The notes: generated by a model from the sequence alone, not told the origin. A DNA stretch of 64,000 nucleotides from Carboxylicivirga sp. (GCA_025210475.1 JAOARW010000094.1:1-64000), one strand, 5' to 3'; shown: positions 8,407 to 18,064, numbered from the stretch's first letter. Numbers and translations: made by a program.

Positions 8407-9363
8407 ATGAATGGATTAGAAACAATTAAAGAACTTAACCAAAGAATCAACAGCTCCATCATTGGTCAGGCGCCTTTGGTTAATAAATTATTGATAGGAC
8501 TTATTGCCGATGGCAACCTTCTGTTGGAAGGGCTACCGGGCCTGGCCAAAACCAGAGCGGTTAAAAGCCTGGCCAAAGAACTGAATACAGGCTTAAGTCG
8601 CATACAATTTACACCGGATTTATTACCGTCTGATATTACCGGAACTGAAATATATCAGCCCGAAAGCGAGGAGAAATTTATCTTTCAGCAAGGACCGATC
8701 TTTAGCAACCTCATCCTGGCCGATGAAATCAACCGTGCCCCTGCAAAAGTTCAAGCCGCTTTACTGGAGGCCATGGAAGAACGTCAAATTTCTGTTGCCG
8801 GAAAAACACACCAGATGGAGCCATTATTTATGGTATTGGCCACCCAAAATCCGGTTGAGCAAGAAGGTACTTATCCTTTGCCGGAAGCACAAATGGATCG
8901 TTTCCTGATGAAAGTGATGATTGACTATCCGGATGTTGAATCCGAAAAAGCCATCTTAAGATTGGTCCGCGAAGAAGGCAAAGCCAAGAAACCAGCGCAA
9001 CAACCCATTGATCCAGAAGTAATTTTCGCCGCACGCGAAGAAGTGAAAAACATTGAAGTATCCGAAGCGGCGGAACAATACATTGTTGATTTGATCAATG
9101 CCACACGCTATCCGGATCAATACAGTGATAAGCTGAAAGAATGGATCGCCTTTGGTGCCAGCCCCCGAGGTACAATTGCCTTGGAAAAATGCAGCCGTGT
9201 AATGGCCTGGCTCAACGATCGCAATTATGTTACTTCGGATGATATTCGTGCTGTCGTTCACGATGTTTTGCGTCACCGTTTGATATTAAGCTACGAAGCC
9301 AATGCCGATGGTATTTCTGCCGATCGTGTTATTGATGAATTATTAAAGTGTGTAGCCATTTAG
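8407..9363 (+). CDS. moxR: MoxR-family AAA+ ATPase of the Bat locus
   Basis: A 318-residue MoxR ATPase with Walker A EGLPGLAKT (41-49), Walker B LILADE (102-107), the sensor-1 region LATQNP, and a C-terminal lid domain. MoxR proteins act as chaperones that help metal insertion or assembly of von Willebrand A (VWA) partners. Here the partners are the two VWA proteins encoded about 1.5 and 2.5 kb downstream. A terminator precedes it and 135 bp separate it from the DUF58 gene, the only sizeable gap in the locus. Length matches the family. Confidence 0.92.
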   Translation: MNGLETIKELNQRINSSIIGQAPLVNKLLIGLIADGNLLLEGLPGLAKTRAVKSLAKELNTGLSRIQFTPDLLPSDITGTEIYQPESEEKFIFQQGPIFSNLILADEINRAPAKVQAALLEAMEERQISVAGKTHQMEPLFMVLATQNPVEQEGTYPLPEAQMDRFLMKVMIDYPDVESEKAILRLVREEGKAKKPAQQPIDPEVIFAAREEVKNIEVSEAAEQYIVDLINATRYPDQYSDKLKEWIAFGASPRGTIALEKCSRVMAWLNDRNYVTSDDIRAVVHDVLRHRLILSYEANADGISADRVIDELLKCVAI

Positions 9364-9420
9364 CTGAATTTGAATCGATATATTAAAACAAAATAGAGAG
9401 CTATTGTATGCATCGCTATC

Positions 9421-9442
9421 AGCCACCAGCTATTAGCTTATA
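9421..9442. repeat. AGCTAAYAGCT-type intergenic repeat, copy 1
   Basis: Its reverse complement contains CTATAAGCTAATAGCT, which matches the copy at 61154-61190 (CTATAAGCTAACAGCT) except at one base. The core is a near-palindrome and is also found in the hairpin at 63916-63952. Confidence 0.4.
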
Positions 9443-9498
9443 GGAATTAATCTAAACCGATCAAAATTAAAACATCAATCATAAATCAACCTTCTAAA

Positions 9499-10419
9499 AT
9501 GTCAAACCACACTTCTGTTACACTCCGATCGCTGCTCAAATGGGAACACCTGATACTGGGCACCGACATCGTGCCAAAACAACGGGTCAGCTCCATACTA
9601 GCCGGCAAGCATTACAGTATGATGCGCGGTCGCGGACTCGATTTTGAGGAGGTACGTCATTATGTGCCGGGCGACGATATCCGTAACATTGACTGGAAAG
9701 TAACTGCCCGAACGAGAAAACCCCATACCAAGGTTTTTAACGAGGAGAAAGAACGACCCGCATTGGTAGTGGTTGATCAGACTTCCTTTTTGCGCTTTGG
9801 ATCGGCGCAATACCTTAAATCAGTAATGGCGGCAGAAGCCGCAGCCTTGGCAGCTTTTCGAACCACCAAGAAGGGAGATCGTTGTGGCGGACTCGTTTTT
9901 AGCGACGATAACATCGAATGGTTTCCTCCCAAACGCAGTCGCAATGCCATCTTGCAATTATTAAAGGCGGTCAGTCAGAATAATCAGGAACTGCTTCATA
10001 AAAAAGCACTAAAAAGCAATGTTGGGCAGTTTCATCTGGCATTAAAACGAATTGCCAACTATGTAACACACGATTTTGTAATTTCCATCATCAGTGATTT
10101 TTCGCAATGCACAGCACCCGATTTTAAAATCATCAAGCAATTGGCCCATCACAACGATGTGGTATGCATTCACATTGAAGATCCTCTGGATATGATCACC
10201 ACTGAAAACAACATGATCATTACCGAAGGCGCTAATCAGCTTTTCTGGCGTCGGTCGAAAGAAAAAGTGATGCTAACAGAAAAGAACAAAAATGAACAGA
10301 TGCACGATCAGTTTGAGCAATTACGAAGGAAGCACCGCATTCCGGTAATTGTGCTTAACACCAGCGAGCATCTGGAGCTGCAAATTAAGAACCTATTTAA
10401 ACGCCGCACTCATGCCTGA
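9499..10419 (+). CDS. DUF58 domain protein of the Bat locus
   Basis: A 306-residue cytosolic protein with the diagnostic DUF58 segment YVPGDDIRNIDWKVTART at about 54-71, preceded by GRGLDFEEVRHY. The C-terminal part has a degenerate VWA-like fold. DUF58 proteins accompany MoxR in nearly all such loci and are thought to be clients or adaptors of the ATPase. The stop codon overlaps the next start by 8 bp, showing tight translational coupling. No membrane segment. Function beyond the MoxR partnership is not established. Confidence 0.9.
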   Translation: MSNHTSVTLRSLLKWEHLILGTDIVPKQRVSSILAGKHYSMMRGRGLDFEEVRHYVPGDDIRNIDWKVTARTRKPHTKVFNEEKERPALVVVDQTSFLRFGSAQYLKSVMAAEAAALAAFRTTKKGDRCGGLVFSDDNIEWFPPKRSRNAILQLLKAVSQNNQELLHKKALKSNVGQFHLALKRIANYVTHDFVISIISDFSQCTAPDFKIIKQLAHHNDVVCIHIEDPLDMITTENNMIITEGANQLFWRRSKEKVMLTEKNKNEQMHDQFEQLRRKHRIPVIVLNTSEHLELQIKNLFKRRTHA

Positions 10420-10876
10420 ATCACCCCTGCAAAATATTATCGAACCGGATTCCATTCCATTTAGCTTTGATGCACCGGGCTGGTATGTGCTTGCATACGT
10501 ATTACTGGTCATGACCATAGCATTGGTGATCTATCAAATAATTCGTTACCGCAAAAACAAATACAGGCGCGATGCTTATGCCTGGTTGTCAGCTATTGAG
10601 AACGACAACCAGCTGAATCTGCAGGAGAAAGTATTAAAAGTTAACCGGCTGCTAAAAGCTATTGCTCTTCAACTATTCAATCGCCATGAAGTTGCAAGCC
10701 TGGAAGGTGACCAATGGTTCGAATTCCTGAATCAACAACTAAAGAAAGCTTGTTTCGAACCAACTACTTACCAAAGCGTGGCAGAAGGTTTATACCATTC
10801 ACAAAAACTGAGTCCCGGGGTCACACAAGCATTTATTAATCAAAGTAAACACTGGATCAACAATCATGTCATTTGA
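10412..10876 (+). CDS. DUF4381 membrane protein of the Bat locus
   Basis: A 154-residue protein with one strong transmembrane segment (about residues 19-38, YVLAYVLLVMTIALVIYQII) followed by a basic stop-transfer patch and a cytosolic helical domain containing LKAIALQLFNRHEVASLEGDQW, as in DUF4381 proteins. The ATG at 10412 is chosen over an upstream GTG at 10349 because the GTG would add 21 residues lying entirely within the DUF58 gene. It overlaps that gene by 8 bp and the BatA gene by 11 bp. It is a membrane-anchored accessory of the MoxR/VWA system; biochemical role unknown. Confidence 0.85.
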   Translation: MPESPLQNIIEPDSIPFSFDAPGWYVLAYVLLVMTIALVIYQIIRYRKNKYRRDAYAWLSAIENDNQLNLQEKVLKVNRLLKAIALQLFNRHEVASLEGDQWFEFLNQQLKKACFEPTTYQSVAEGLYHSQKLSPGVTQAFINQSKHWINNHVI

Positions 10877-11855
10877 ATTTGCCTACATATGGTTCTTTGC
10901 ACTATTGCCGCTACCCCTTCTTGTCAGGTGGTTGCTGCCATCCTTTAAGAAAAGGCGAACAGCCATGTATCATCCCCGTTTTCAGGAAAAAGCCGAAATA
11001 ACACAGGTTAAACCTTCCAAAGCAGCCTGGATATCACAACGAGCCTTTATCAATGAAATCATCCTTTGGATTATCTGGCTTTTGCTGATTGGTGCGGCTG
11101 CTCATCCACAATTAAAAGGTGAACCTGAAATGCAGGTTAAAAATGCCCGCAGTTTTTTTATCGCGGCCGATATCTCCTTCAGCATGGATACGCGCGACTG
11201 GGTGATGGACGATCAACGCTACTCGCGTTGGGAAGCGATTAAAACAATCATGGCTGATTTTATCGATGAGCGGGAAGGCGATTGTCTCGGATTAATCTTC
11301 TTTGGTTCCAATGCTTACCTTCAAAGCCCCTTAACCACCGATCTGGATTTTATCAAATGGCAACTGAATGAAACAGAAGTGGGTATGGCCGGGCAAATGA
11401 CGGGCATTGGCAATGCCATTGGATATGCAACTGAATTGTTTGAAAATGATACGCTTGAAAACAAGGTACTTTTACTTTTAACCGATGGGGTAGACAGCGG
11501 CAGCGACATCTCTCCATTGGACGCCGCCAACCTGGCACAAAAAGATTCCATCACTATCTACACCTTAGGTATTGGCGATGCCCATGCTCCAAACTCAGAT
11601 CTGGATGAAAAAACACTGAAGGCCATTAGCCGGATGACAAAAGGTGAATATTTTGCAGCCATCGATCCCGATGAACTGGAAAAAGCCTACGATACCTTAA
11701 ACAATCTGGAACCCATTGAGTGGGAAGAACAACAGTATAAACCAGTGCTTACTTTGTATCATTACCCACTGGCACTGGCCTTGTTGATTGCACTTGTTCA
11801 CCAACTATTATTGGCTTTCATTCATTTCTCTTCATCCCTTATCCACAAACAATGA
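10866..11855 (+). CDS. batA: BatA-like VWA membrane protein
   Basis: A 329-residue protein with an N-terminal membrane anchor (about 5-23), a second hydrophobic segment (about 64-79), a VWA domain with an intact metal-ion-dependent adhesion motif D102-x-S104-x-S106, LLLTDGVDSG further on, and a C-terminal membrane helix. The VWA domain therefore faces the periplasm between two membrane anchors. It overlaps the upstream DUF4381 gene by 11 bp and the next VWA gene by 4 bp (ATGA). In Bacteroides the Bat proteins are linked to oxygen tolerance, and mutants are affected in virulence or stress phenotypes in other genera; molecular role unproven. Confidence 0.9.
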   Translation: MSFEFAYIWFFALLPLPLLVRWLLPSFKKRRTAMYHPRFQEKAEITQVKPSKAAWISQRAFINEIILWIIWLLLIGAAAHPQLKGEPEMQVKNARSFFIAADISFSMDTRDWVMDDQRYSRWEAIKTIMADFIDEREGDCLGLIFFGSNAYLQSPLTTDLDFIKWQLNETEVGMAGQMTGIGNAIGYATELFENDTLENKVLLLLTDGVDSGSDISPLDAANLAQKDSITIYTLGIGDAHAPNSDLDEKTLKAISRMTKGEYFAAIDPDELEKAYDTLNNLEPIEWEEQQYKPVLTLYHYPLALALLIALVHQLLLAFIHFSSSLIHKQ

Positions 11856-13585
11856 TGCAACAGCTCGAAGATATATTATTCCACTTTCACTTTATCCACC
11901 CTCACTGGTTTTGGGGCTTAATATCTGTGGTACTTATCCTGGCACTGGTCATATTGGCCAATCGTGAAAACAACAAATGGCAAAAACGCATTGCGCCACA
12001 TTTACGATCCACCATGTTTCTGAAAGGTTCCAAAAGGGCATTATGGTTACCAATTGCAGCCTTTATTTTGGCCTGCGGTGCCTTACTCATAGCATTAGCC
12101 GGCCCTACCTGGAAGATGAAAGATATTCCACAAGGCAAGGCTTCGGCCGTTATGCTGATAGCCATGGATAATTCACACAGCATGCTGGCCGACGACATCT
12201 CCCCTAACCGATTGGAACGAGTGAAACTTAAAATACAAGATCTGCTGGATGCCAATCCGGAAACAGATGTTGGCTTATTTGCCTATGCCGGAACACCTCA
12301 CATTGTTGTACCTTTTTGCAACGACTACGGAATTATCAAGCACCACATCGAAAGCTTAAATCCTCGTATGATGCCAGTTCGGGGCAGTAATATTCCACTG
12401 GCTATTCATCTGGCCGATTCATTACTTAAACGATACGAAGCCCCAAGCACATTGGTTCTGTTCACTGATAATTTAAGTCCGAACGATGCCAATACCATCG
12501 AGCAGTTTAGTGATAACAGTATTCATCAGGTTTGGATTTTTCCCCTTGGCACCGAAAAAGGTGGACAGATGCCGGGTTTTAATCGCCAAAAAGTACTGAA
12601 AGATAAGCAGGGTGCTGTTCGTCTTGCCCGGGTTGATCAAGCAGTTTTCAATCGTCTGAATAACCATCCGAAGATAAACGTGCAGCCTTTAACCCTCGAT
12701 AAATCAGATATGGAACAGCTGGCGCAAGAAGTACGTCGCAACAAAAGCTTTACCCTAAGTGATGAACTGGATGATGAAGAATGGGACAATAAGGGCTGGT
12801 GGCTGATTCTGCCTGCACTAATATTGATTTTATCTTGGTTCAGAAAAGGCTGGTCCCTCTTCTGGTTGTGGACGGGCGTCCTGATCATACAAAGCTGTGC
12901 TCCCGATCAAAAACATGCCGATTGGTGGTACAACGCCGACTACAAGGCACAGTACCTGATGCAGGATAGTGCTTTTACCGAAGCAGCCGAAACATTTGAA
13001 TCATTACCCCATAAAGCGATGGCTTATTTTAAGGCAGGTAATTACGATGCCGCTCTGGAAATATATTCACTGGACAGCACTTTTAATGGACAATATAACA
13101 AAGCGCTGACACTGGTTAGGCTGGGGCGTTTTGACGAAGCCCGCCAGACTTTTGAAAAGGTAATTGAACTCAACCCGGATGCCGATCTCGTCAAAGAAAG
13201 CCTGCATGAGTTGGATCAGAGAATAAAAGCCAACGATTCGTTGAATAGACAGAACCAGCCTCTTAAAGAATTAGAAACAAAAAAAGAGGAACCATTGGAA
13301 GAACGTAAAGCAAAGGGTAAAGACGAAGAATTAACATCGGACACCGAGGTGGATGAGCTGCCCAAAGATGGAAAACGCGTGACCGATGAAATGGAAACCG
13401 ACATCTCAAAAGCTGAGGAACTGGAAAAGCCGGAAGATGCTCCCCAGGAAGAAGGCCGACGAGAAGATGCTAAAAACGTTATGCTAAAAAAAATATCGGC
13501 CGATCCGGCTGAATTTTTACGACGGCGTTTTAAGTTTCAGCACGAGAAATATTACAAAGATGTTAAAGAAACAATCGATATCTAA
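11852..13585 (+). CDS. batB: BatB-BatC fusion: VWA domain plus TPR region
   Basis: A 577-residue protein. Residues 17-36 and 65-83 are membrane segments. The VWA domain follows with MIDAS D106-x-S108-x-S110. A third hydrophobic region at about 312-335 leads into a cysteine (SCAPD) and a TPR region (about 360-440: AFTEAAETFESLPHKAMAYF, NYDAALEIYSLD, RFDEARQTFEKVIELNP). A long charged, Glu/Lys-rich tail ends with an aromatic-basic patch. In Bacteroides batB and batC are separate genes; here they are one reading frame, as in proteobacterial VWA-TPR proteins. It overlaps batA by 4 bp and ends on the first base of the batD start. The TPR part probably docks other envelope proteins. Confidence 0.88.
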   Translation: MMQQLEDILFHFHFIHPHWFWGLISVVLILALVILANRENNKWQKRIAPHLRSTMFLKGSKRALWLPIAAFILACGALLIALAGPTWKMKDIPQGKASAVMLIAMDNSHSMLADDISPNRLERVKLKIQDLLDANPETDVGLFAYAGTPHIVVPFCNDYGIIKHHIESLNPRMMPVRGSNIPLAIHLADSLLKRYEAPSTLVLFTDNLSPNDANTIEQFSDNSIHQVWIFPLGTEKGGQMPGFNRQKVLKDKQGAVRLARVDQAVFNRLNNHPKINVQPLTLDKSDMEQLAQEVRRNKSFTLSDELDDEEWDNKGWWLILPALILILSWFRKGWSLFWLWTGVLIIQSCAPDQKHADWWYNADYKAQYLMQDSAFTEAAETFESLPHKAMAYFKAGNYDAALEIYSLDSTFNGQYNKALTLVRLGRFDEARQTFEKVIELNPDADLVKESLHELDQRIKANDSLNRQNQPLKELETKKEEPLEERKAKGKDEELTSDTEVDELPKDGKRVTDEMETDISKAEELEKPEDAPQEEGRREDAKNVMLKKISADPAEFLRRRFKFQHEKYYKDVKETIDI

Positions 13586-14898
13586 TGCCCAATAATAACG
13601 TACCTATCAATAAGTGTCTGAGACACCTGATGCTGTTATGCATATGTCTGGCTTTGTCATTTCTGAGCCAGGCTCAACAGTTTGCACGATTAAAGGTAAA
13701 TACCAAAAGCGTTTATAAACAACAGGCTGTAAAAGCTTCCATCACGGTCTATACCAGCACCTGGTTTACCGACTCACCCGAAATGGATGCTCTGAGTATT
13801 CCCAACACTTTCGTCTTGCCTTTTAAGCGAACAGTCAGTGGCATTCAATATGTCGACAATACCAAATATGCTACCCTGGAGTTTTTCTACCTGTTATTTC
13901 CCTTCGAAGCCGGTGAAATAACCATTCCCGAACTCACTATTTCTATTTCCACACCTCCCGAAGGTGGCTACAAAGGCCTTGAGCGAAAGCTTAAAACGAA
14001 GCCCGTCACCATTCAGGTGAAAGATGAAATTGAGCAATTTGATGGATCGCAATGGTTTGTGGCTAAAAATGCCTACATCAATGAGCAATGGAACCAGCCT
14101 TTAAACGAACTAAAAGTAGGCGATGTAATTGAAAGAACCATCAGCATCCGTGCTGTGGGTGCCTTACCTGCTTTTATTCCTGAATCGAGCATTAAGAATG
14201 AAAAATGGGCCAGTATCTATCCTAAACAAGCTGAGTTGAAGGATACAAGAACCAACGTGGATGCCAACGGACTGCGCATCGAAAAATACCAGTACCTGCT
14301 GGAGAAAGAAGGAACTTTTAACATTGAAGCAATCAGCATTACCTGGTACAATCCTTATCTGGGTCAACAGTACAGTCGAAAAACCAATGCGCAGCAATTA
14401 ATTGTAAAACCTAATCCCGACCTGGGCATGCTAACAAGCATCCGTGATTCGTTGGATACTGCTACTCCCTTAAGCAATGAAGCCGGTAATGACACTCCCT
14501 TCAACTTGCTGGGCTTATCCCTAAAACAACTAACTGGAGTTATATTGGCTTGCTTGTTGCTCATCTGGTTATTGTTTCGCATGATTAGATGGATGGTCAA
14601 AAAAATAGCCCAACACAAAGCCCTTTACTTGCAAAGCGAAAAGTACCAGTTTGATGTTTTCGAACAAAGCCACAAACACAATGCTTCTACACAGCTAAAT
14701 GCTTTGTATCGTTGGCTATTGCTAAGAAAAGATAAACGCTACACCATCGATTCAAAAAGTGCAACAGCCCATTCCTTAATTCAATCAGTTTATACCCATT
14801 CCAACAAAACCTTAACCAGAAAAGAAATAAAACAAATCAAAAAAGATCTGACGAAAAAAGCAAGGGAGCAAGATGATTTATACCGGATTAATTCTTAG
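13585..14898 (+). CDS. batD: BatD-like periplasmic protein
   Basis: A 437-residue protein with a signal peptide ending near LSQAQ, two to three beta-rich immunoglobulin-like segments, a transmembrane helix at about 310-330 (LTGVILACLLLIWLLFRMI) and a cytosolic basic, helical tail of about 100 residues. This is the BatD (oxygen-tolerance protein) layout. Its start overlaps the final base of the batB/C stop codon. No batE gene follows: 233 bp of non-coding DNA separate it from recG, so batD closes the operon. Confidence 0.85.
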   Translation: MPNNNVPINKCLRHLMLLCICLALSFLSQAQQFARLKVNTKSVYKQQAVKASITVYTSTWFTDSPEMDALSIPNTFVLPFKRTVSGIQYVDNTKYATLEFFYLLFPFEAGEITIPELTISISTPPEGGYKGLERKLKTKPVTIQVKDEIEQFDGSQWFVAKNAYINEQWNQPLNELKVGDVIERTISIRAVGALPAFIPESSIKNEKWASIYPKQAELKDTRTNVDANGLRIEKYQYLLEKEGTFNIEAISITWYNPYLGQQYSRKTNAQQLIVKPNPDLGMLTSIRDSLDTATPLSNEAGNDTPFNLLGLSLKQLTGVILACLLLIWLLFRMIRWMVKKIAQHKALYLQSEKYQFDVFEQSHKHNASTQLNALYRWLLLRKDKRYTIDSKSATAHSLIQSVYTHSNKTLTRKEIKQIKKDLTKKAREQDDLYRINS

Positions 14899-15020
14899 GA
14901 TGGGATGAAAAGGTTGGAAAGCCTAACAAGAACAAGCCAGAATAGTATCAAGAATCAAGGGAAATATTGAACTCTGATAAATAACCTACTTCTCTTATTG
15001 CAAAGCATTCTATCTGCCAA

Positions 15021-15060
15021 TCATTAGCCTAAAGCTGAAAGCCGATGGACATTAGCTTTA
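15021..15060. repeat. AGCTAAYAGCT-type intergenic repeat, degenerate copy
   Basis: A run of ATTAGCC / AAAGCTGAAAGCC / ATTAGCTTT elements resembling the repeats at 9421, 61154 and 63916, but more diverged. Recognised only by its TTAGC/AGCT units. Confidence 0.25.
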
Positions 15061-15118
15061 TGAAATGTAATTGCACTGCAACTTCATTGAATTTACCTTC
15101 ACAAATCGCATAAAATAT

Positions 15119-15126
15119 TATTTTTG
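15119..15126 (+). promoter_or_regulatory. -7 promoter element of recG
   Basis: TATTTTTG fits TAnnTTTG and ends only 5 nt before the ATG at 15132. With the usual distance to the transcription start, the mRNA would be leaderless or nearly so. No good -33 TTG at standard spacing was found. Confidence 0.45.
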
Positions 15127-15131
15127 CAGGT

Positions 15132-17231
15132 ATGTCTGATTTAGCGATGCAAAATATCAATTACCTGCCGGGCGTGGGCCCCAAGAAGGCAGAGATCCTC
15201 AAGCAGGAGTTAAAAATTGCATCCTACGAAGATCTGCTTTTTTACTTTCCTTATAAATACGTTGATCGCAGCAAGTTCTACGAGATAAGAGAGGTAAATG
15301 CCAAGTTACCATATATACAGGTGCGCGGCCGTTTTGCATCGTTAAGCACCCAGGGCACAGGCCGACAAAGTCGTATGACAGCCACTTTTTCGGATGGTAC
15401 CGGCATACTGGAACTGGTGTGGTTTAAAGGGCATAAATATGTAAAGGAAGGCATCAACTCCGAAGCCGAATACATTGTGTTTGGCAAACCATCGGCTTTC
15501 AATGGGAAGATAAACATTGTGCACCCCGAACTGGAAAAGGTTAACGAAGGGCAAGCCAAGATTTCATCAGCTCTACAGGCGTTTTACAACACTACCGAGA
15601 AGATGAAAAAAGGCTTTTTAAATTCAAAAGCCATTCAGAAGCTTCAGCAAAATGTGTTTTTATCGTTTCAGGGAAAGATATCGGAAACATTGCCGGCCAG
15701 TATTATTGAACGCTATAAATTCCTGAACCTGCACGAATCGCTCAAAGCCATTCATTTTCCGCCCAATGCACAGGTACTTGAAAAGGCTCAACTCAGGCTA
15801 AAATTCGAGGAGCTGTTTTACATCCAGTTAAATATTCTGCGCCAGCGTAACCAGCGAAGCAAAGCCATACGCGGTTTTCTGTTTGGCACGGTGGGCGCAT
15901 ACCTAAACGATTTCTATTCGACCAAGATTCCTTTTGAATTAACCAATGCCCAAAAGCGGGTGATCAAAGAGATTAGGCGCGACATGGGATCGGGCAAACA
16001 GATGAACCGTTTGTTGCAAGGCGATGTGGGATCGGGTAAAACACTGGTGGCACTGATGGTGATGCTGATTGCCCTGGATAATAATTTCCAGACCTGTCTG
16101 ATGGCACCCACCGAGATATTGGCTACCCAGCATTTCGAAACCATCAGCCAGATGGTGGAAGGACTCAATATTAAGGTGGCCTTATTAACCGGCTCGTCGA
16201 AAAAGAAAGAACGCCAACTGATCGATGGCGAGCTGCAAGCGGGCCAACTGCAAATTCTTATTGGCACCCATGCCCTGCTGGAAGATAAGGTGGTGTTTAA
16301 AAACCTTGGACTGGTGGTGGTAGACGAACAACACCGTTTTGGTGTGGCGCAACGGGCTAAGCTATGGCGCAAGAATTCACAGCCGCCCCATGTGTTGGTG
16401 ATGACGGCTACTCCTATCCCACGTACCCTGGCCATGACCATTTATGGCGATCTGGATGTATCGGTGATTGATGAACTGCCGCCCGGACGCAAACCCATTG
16501 AAACGGCTCATTACTTTCATAACCGGCGCAACAACCTCAATAAGTTCATCAAAGGAGAGCTGGACAAAGGCCGACAGGTGTATGTGGTGTACCCACTCAT
16601 CGAGGAATCGGAAAAGATGGATTTTAAGAACCTGGCTGAAGGGTATGAATACATGCAACGGGTGTTTTCGGAGTATAAGGTGAGCATGGTGCATGGTAAA
16701 ATGCGTCCCGCCGAAAAGGACGAAGCCATGCAGGAGTTTGCTTCCAACCGCTCGCAAATACTGGTTTCCACTACGGTTATAGAAGTTGGTGTGAATGTGC
16801 CCAACGCCTCGGTGATGGTGATCGAAAGTGCCGAACGTTTTGGCCTGTCGCAGTTACACCAGTTGCGCGGCCGTGTGGGACGAGGGGCAGAACAAAGCTT
16901 CTGCATACTGATGACCAGCTATAAACTATCGGAAGAAACCCGCAAACGCATGGACATTATGACCCGCTCAACCGATGGCTTTGAAATTGCCGAAGCCGAC
17001 CTTAAGTTGCGCGGACCTGGCGACTTGGAAGGTACCCAGCAATCGGGCCTGCCCTTTTCGCTTAAAATAGCCAACCTGGGACGCGATGGTCAGATCCTGC
17101 AATTTGCCCGCCAGGTAGCCGAAGCCATTCTGGACGATGATCCACTGCTCGAAAAACAAGAGAATTTCATCCTCAGCAAACAATTGAAAAAGCTAGCCAG
17201 CGAAAAAATGAACTGGAGCATGATTAGCTAA
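15132..17231 (+). CDS. recG: ATP-dependent DNA helicase RecG
   Basis: A 699-residue superfamily 2 helicase that reverses stalled forks and branch-migrates Holliday junctions. The N-terminal wedge/OB domain begins with NYLPGVGPKKAEIL and carries FPYKYVDRS. Walker A GDVGSGKT is at about 296-304, the DEQH box (VVDEQHRFG) at about 396, MTATPIPRTLAMT is motif III, and the C-terminal HQLRGRVGRG motif VI and the RecG-specific DLEGTQQSGLP segment are present. Full length. It is monocistronic, 233 bp after batD, with a promoter -7 box just 5 nt before the start. Confidence 0.97.
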   Translation: MSDLAMQNINYLPGVGPKKAEILKQELKIASYEDLLFYFPYKYVDRSKFYEIREVNAKLPYIQVRGRFASLSTQGTGRQSRMTATFSDGTGILELVWFKGHKYVKEGINSEAEYIVFGKPSAFNGKINIVHPELEKVNEGQAKISSALQAFYNTTEKMKKGFLNSKAIQKLQQNVFLSFQGKISETLPASIIERYKFLNLHESLKAIHFPPNAQVLEKAQLRLKFEELFYIQLNILRQRNQRSKAIRGFLFGTVGAYLNDFYSTKIPFELTNAQKRVIKEIRRDMGSGKQMNRLLQGDVGSGKTLVALMVMLIALDNNFQTCLMAPTEILATQHFETISQMVEGLNIKVALLTGSSKKKERQLIDGELQAGQLQILIGTHALLEDKVVFKNLGLVVVDEQHRFGVAQRAKLWRKNSQPPHVLVMTATPIPRTLAMTIYGDLDVSVIDELPPGRKPIETAHYFHNRRNNLNKFIKGELDKGRQVYVVYPLIEESEKMDFKNLAEGYEYMQRVFSEYKVSMVHGKMRPAEKDEAMQEFASNRSQILVSTTVIEVGVNVPNASVMVIESAERFGLSQLHQLRGRVGRGAEQSFCILMTSYKLSEETRKRMDIMTRSTDGFEIAEADLKLRGPGDLEGTQQSGLPFSLKIANLGRDGQILQFARQVAEAILDDDPLLEKQENFILSKQLKKLASEKMNWSMIS

Positions 17232-17533
17232 ATTTTTCCTTGTTGCTCGACGATGACAAAAACGCCCTTAACACACTAACAAGAAGCCCCTTAACTTAAA
17301 ACAACTTAGAGGAAAACTATTTATTATTTTCCTTCAGCAAGCTCGTGTACAAATGTACAAACGCTCCTTTTTTTTCTGCCAGCAATTGTGCAAATAATGA
17401 TATTATAATTAAAGATTAATTATAACTTAGCATGCACTTAAGCATTACCAATCATATTGTAATTTTAGCTCAGGATTGTTTTCTTTTATATTCCTAACAA
17501 AAAAACTAAACCTCCGTTCAATTAGAACTTAAA
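17232..17533. other. Non-coding region after recG
   Basis: 302 bp with no coding sequence. It holds GGAAAA/TTTTCC (about 17312-17334, possible recG terminator), the small palindrome GTACAAATGTAC, and an AT-only palindrome TTATAATTA-5-TAATTATAA at 17403-17425 that could be a regulatory site. Confidence 0.5.
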
Positions 17534-18064
17534 GTGATGATTTACAACAAATACAATACATTTAACGGGAGATTTTGGGCTGGTTTTTTGGATGGCTTAA
17601 TCCTAATGCCCTTCGCTTTATGTGATTATATTTTTTTAAAACCAGACAATAGCCTATTTATCGTTATTCCCTGGCTAATTATTAGTTACTTATTGTATTT
17701 TGTATACAGCATTGTTCTTCATTGGAAATATGGGCAAACAGTTGGTAAACGAATAATGAAAGTCAGTGTTGTTAATGCATCAGAAGAAAACGGGCTGAGT
17801 TTAAGACAAGCGATTTTACGTGATAGCATACCATTAATCTTACTAGTATTATTATTGTTTAAGTTAGTTTTAGTAACAATAAGAATTGGACATTATAGCA
17901 AAATGGACATTATTCAGGAATCTATTTTGCTTAGCTATGTTAGTCTTGGATGGTTTATCACTGAAGTAGTCACCATGCTGACCAATAAAAAGCGTCGGGC
18001 ACTTCATGATTTTATTGCTAATACCGTTGTGATTAATAGCAATGCTAAAAATGAAAACACTTAA
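17534..18064 (+). CDS. RDD-family membrane protein
   Basis: A 176-residue inner-membrane protein of the RDD family. The defining Arg-Asp-Asp pattern appears as FNGRFWAGFLDGLI near the N-terminus, followed by helices at about 36-62, the loop YGQTVGKRIMKV typical of RDD proteins, and later helices at about 95-112 and 120-140. It ends with a cytosolic KKRRALHDFIANTVV segment, also characteristic. RDD proteins are often transporters or of unknown function. It lies in an AT-richer stretch than the Bat/recG block and no operon partner is close. Confidence 0.85.
   Translation: MMIYNKYNTFNGRFWAGFLDGLILMPFALCDYIFLKPDNSLFIVIPWLIISYLLYFVYSIVLHWKYGQTVGKRIMKVSVVNASEENGLSLRQAILRDSIPLILLVLLLFKLVLVTIRIGHYSKMDIIQESILLSYVSLGWFITEVVTMLTNKKRRALHDFIANTVVINSNAKNENT

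Noticed and set aside
10349..10411. GTG at 10349 as start of the DUF4381 gene
   Set aside because: The extra 21 residues lie wholly inside the DUF58 gene and do not fit the membrane-helix start of the family.
15914..16441. Long antisense open frame (175 codons) within recG
   Set aside because: Its codons mirror the recG reading frame and the product is low-complexity; recG is unmistakable on the other strand.
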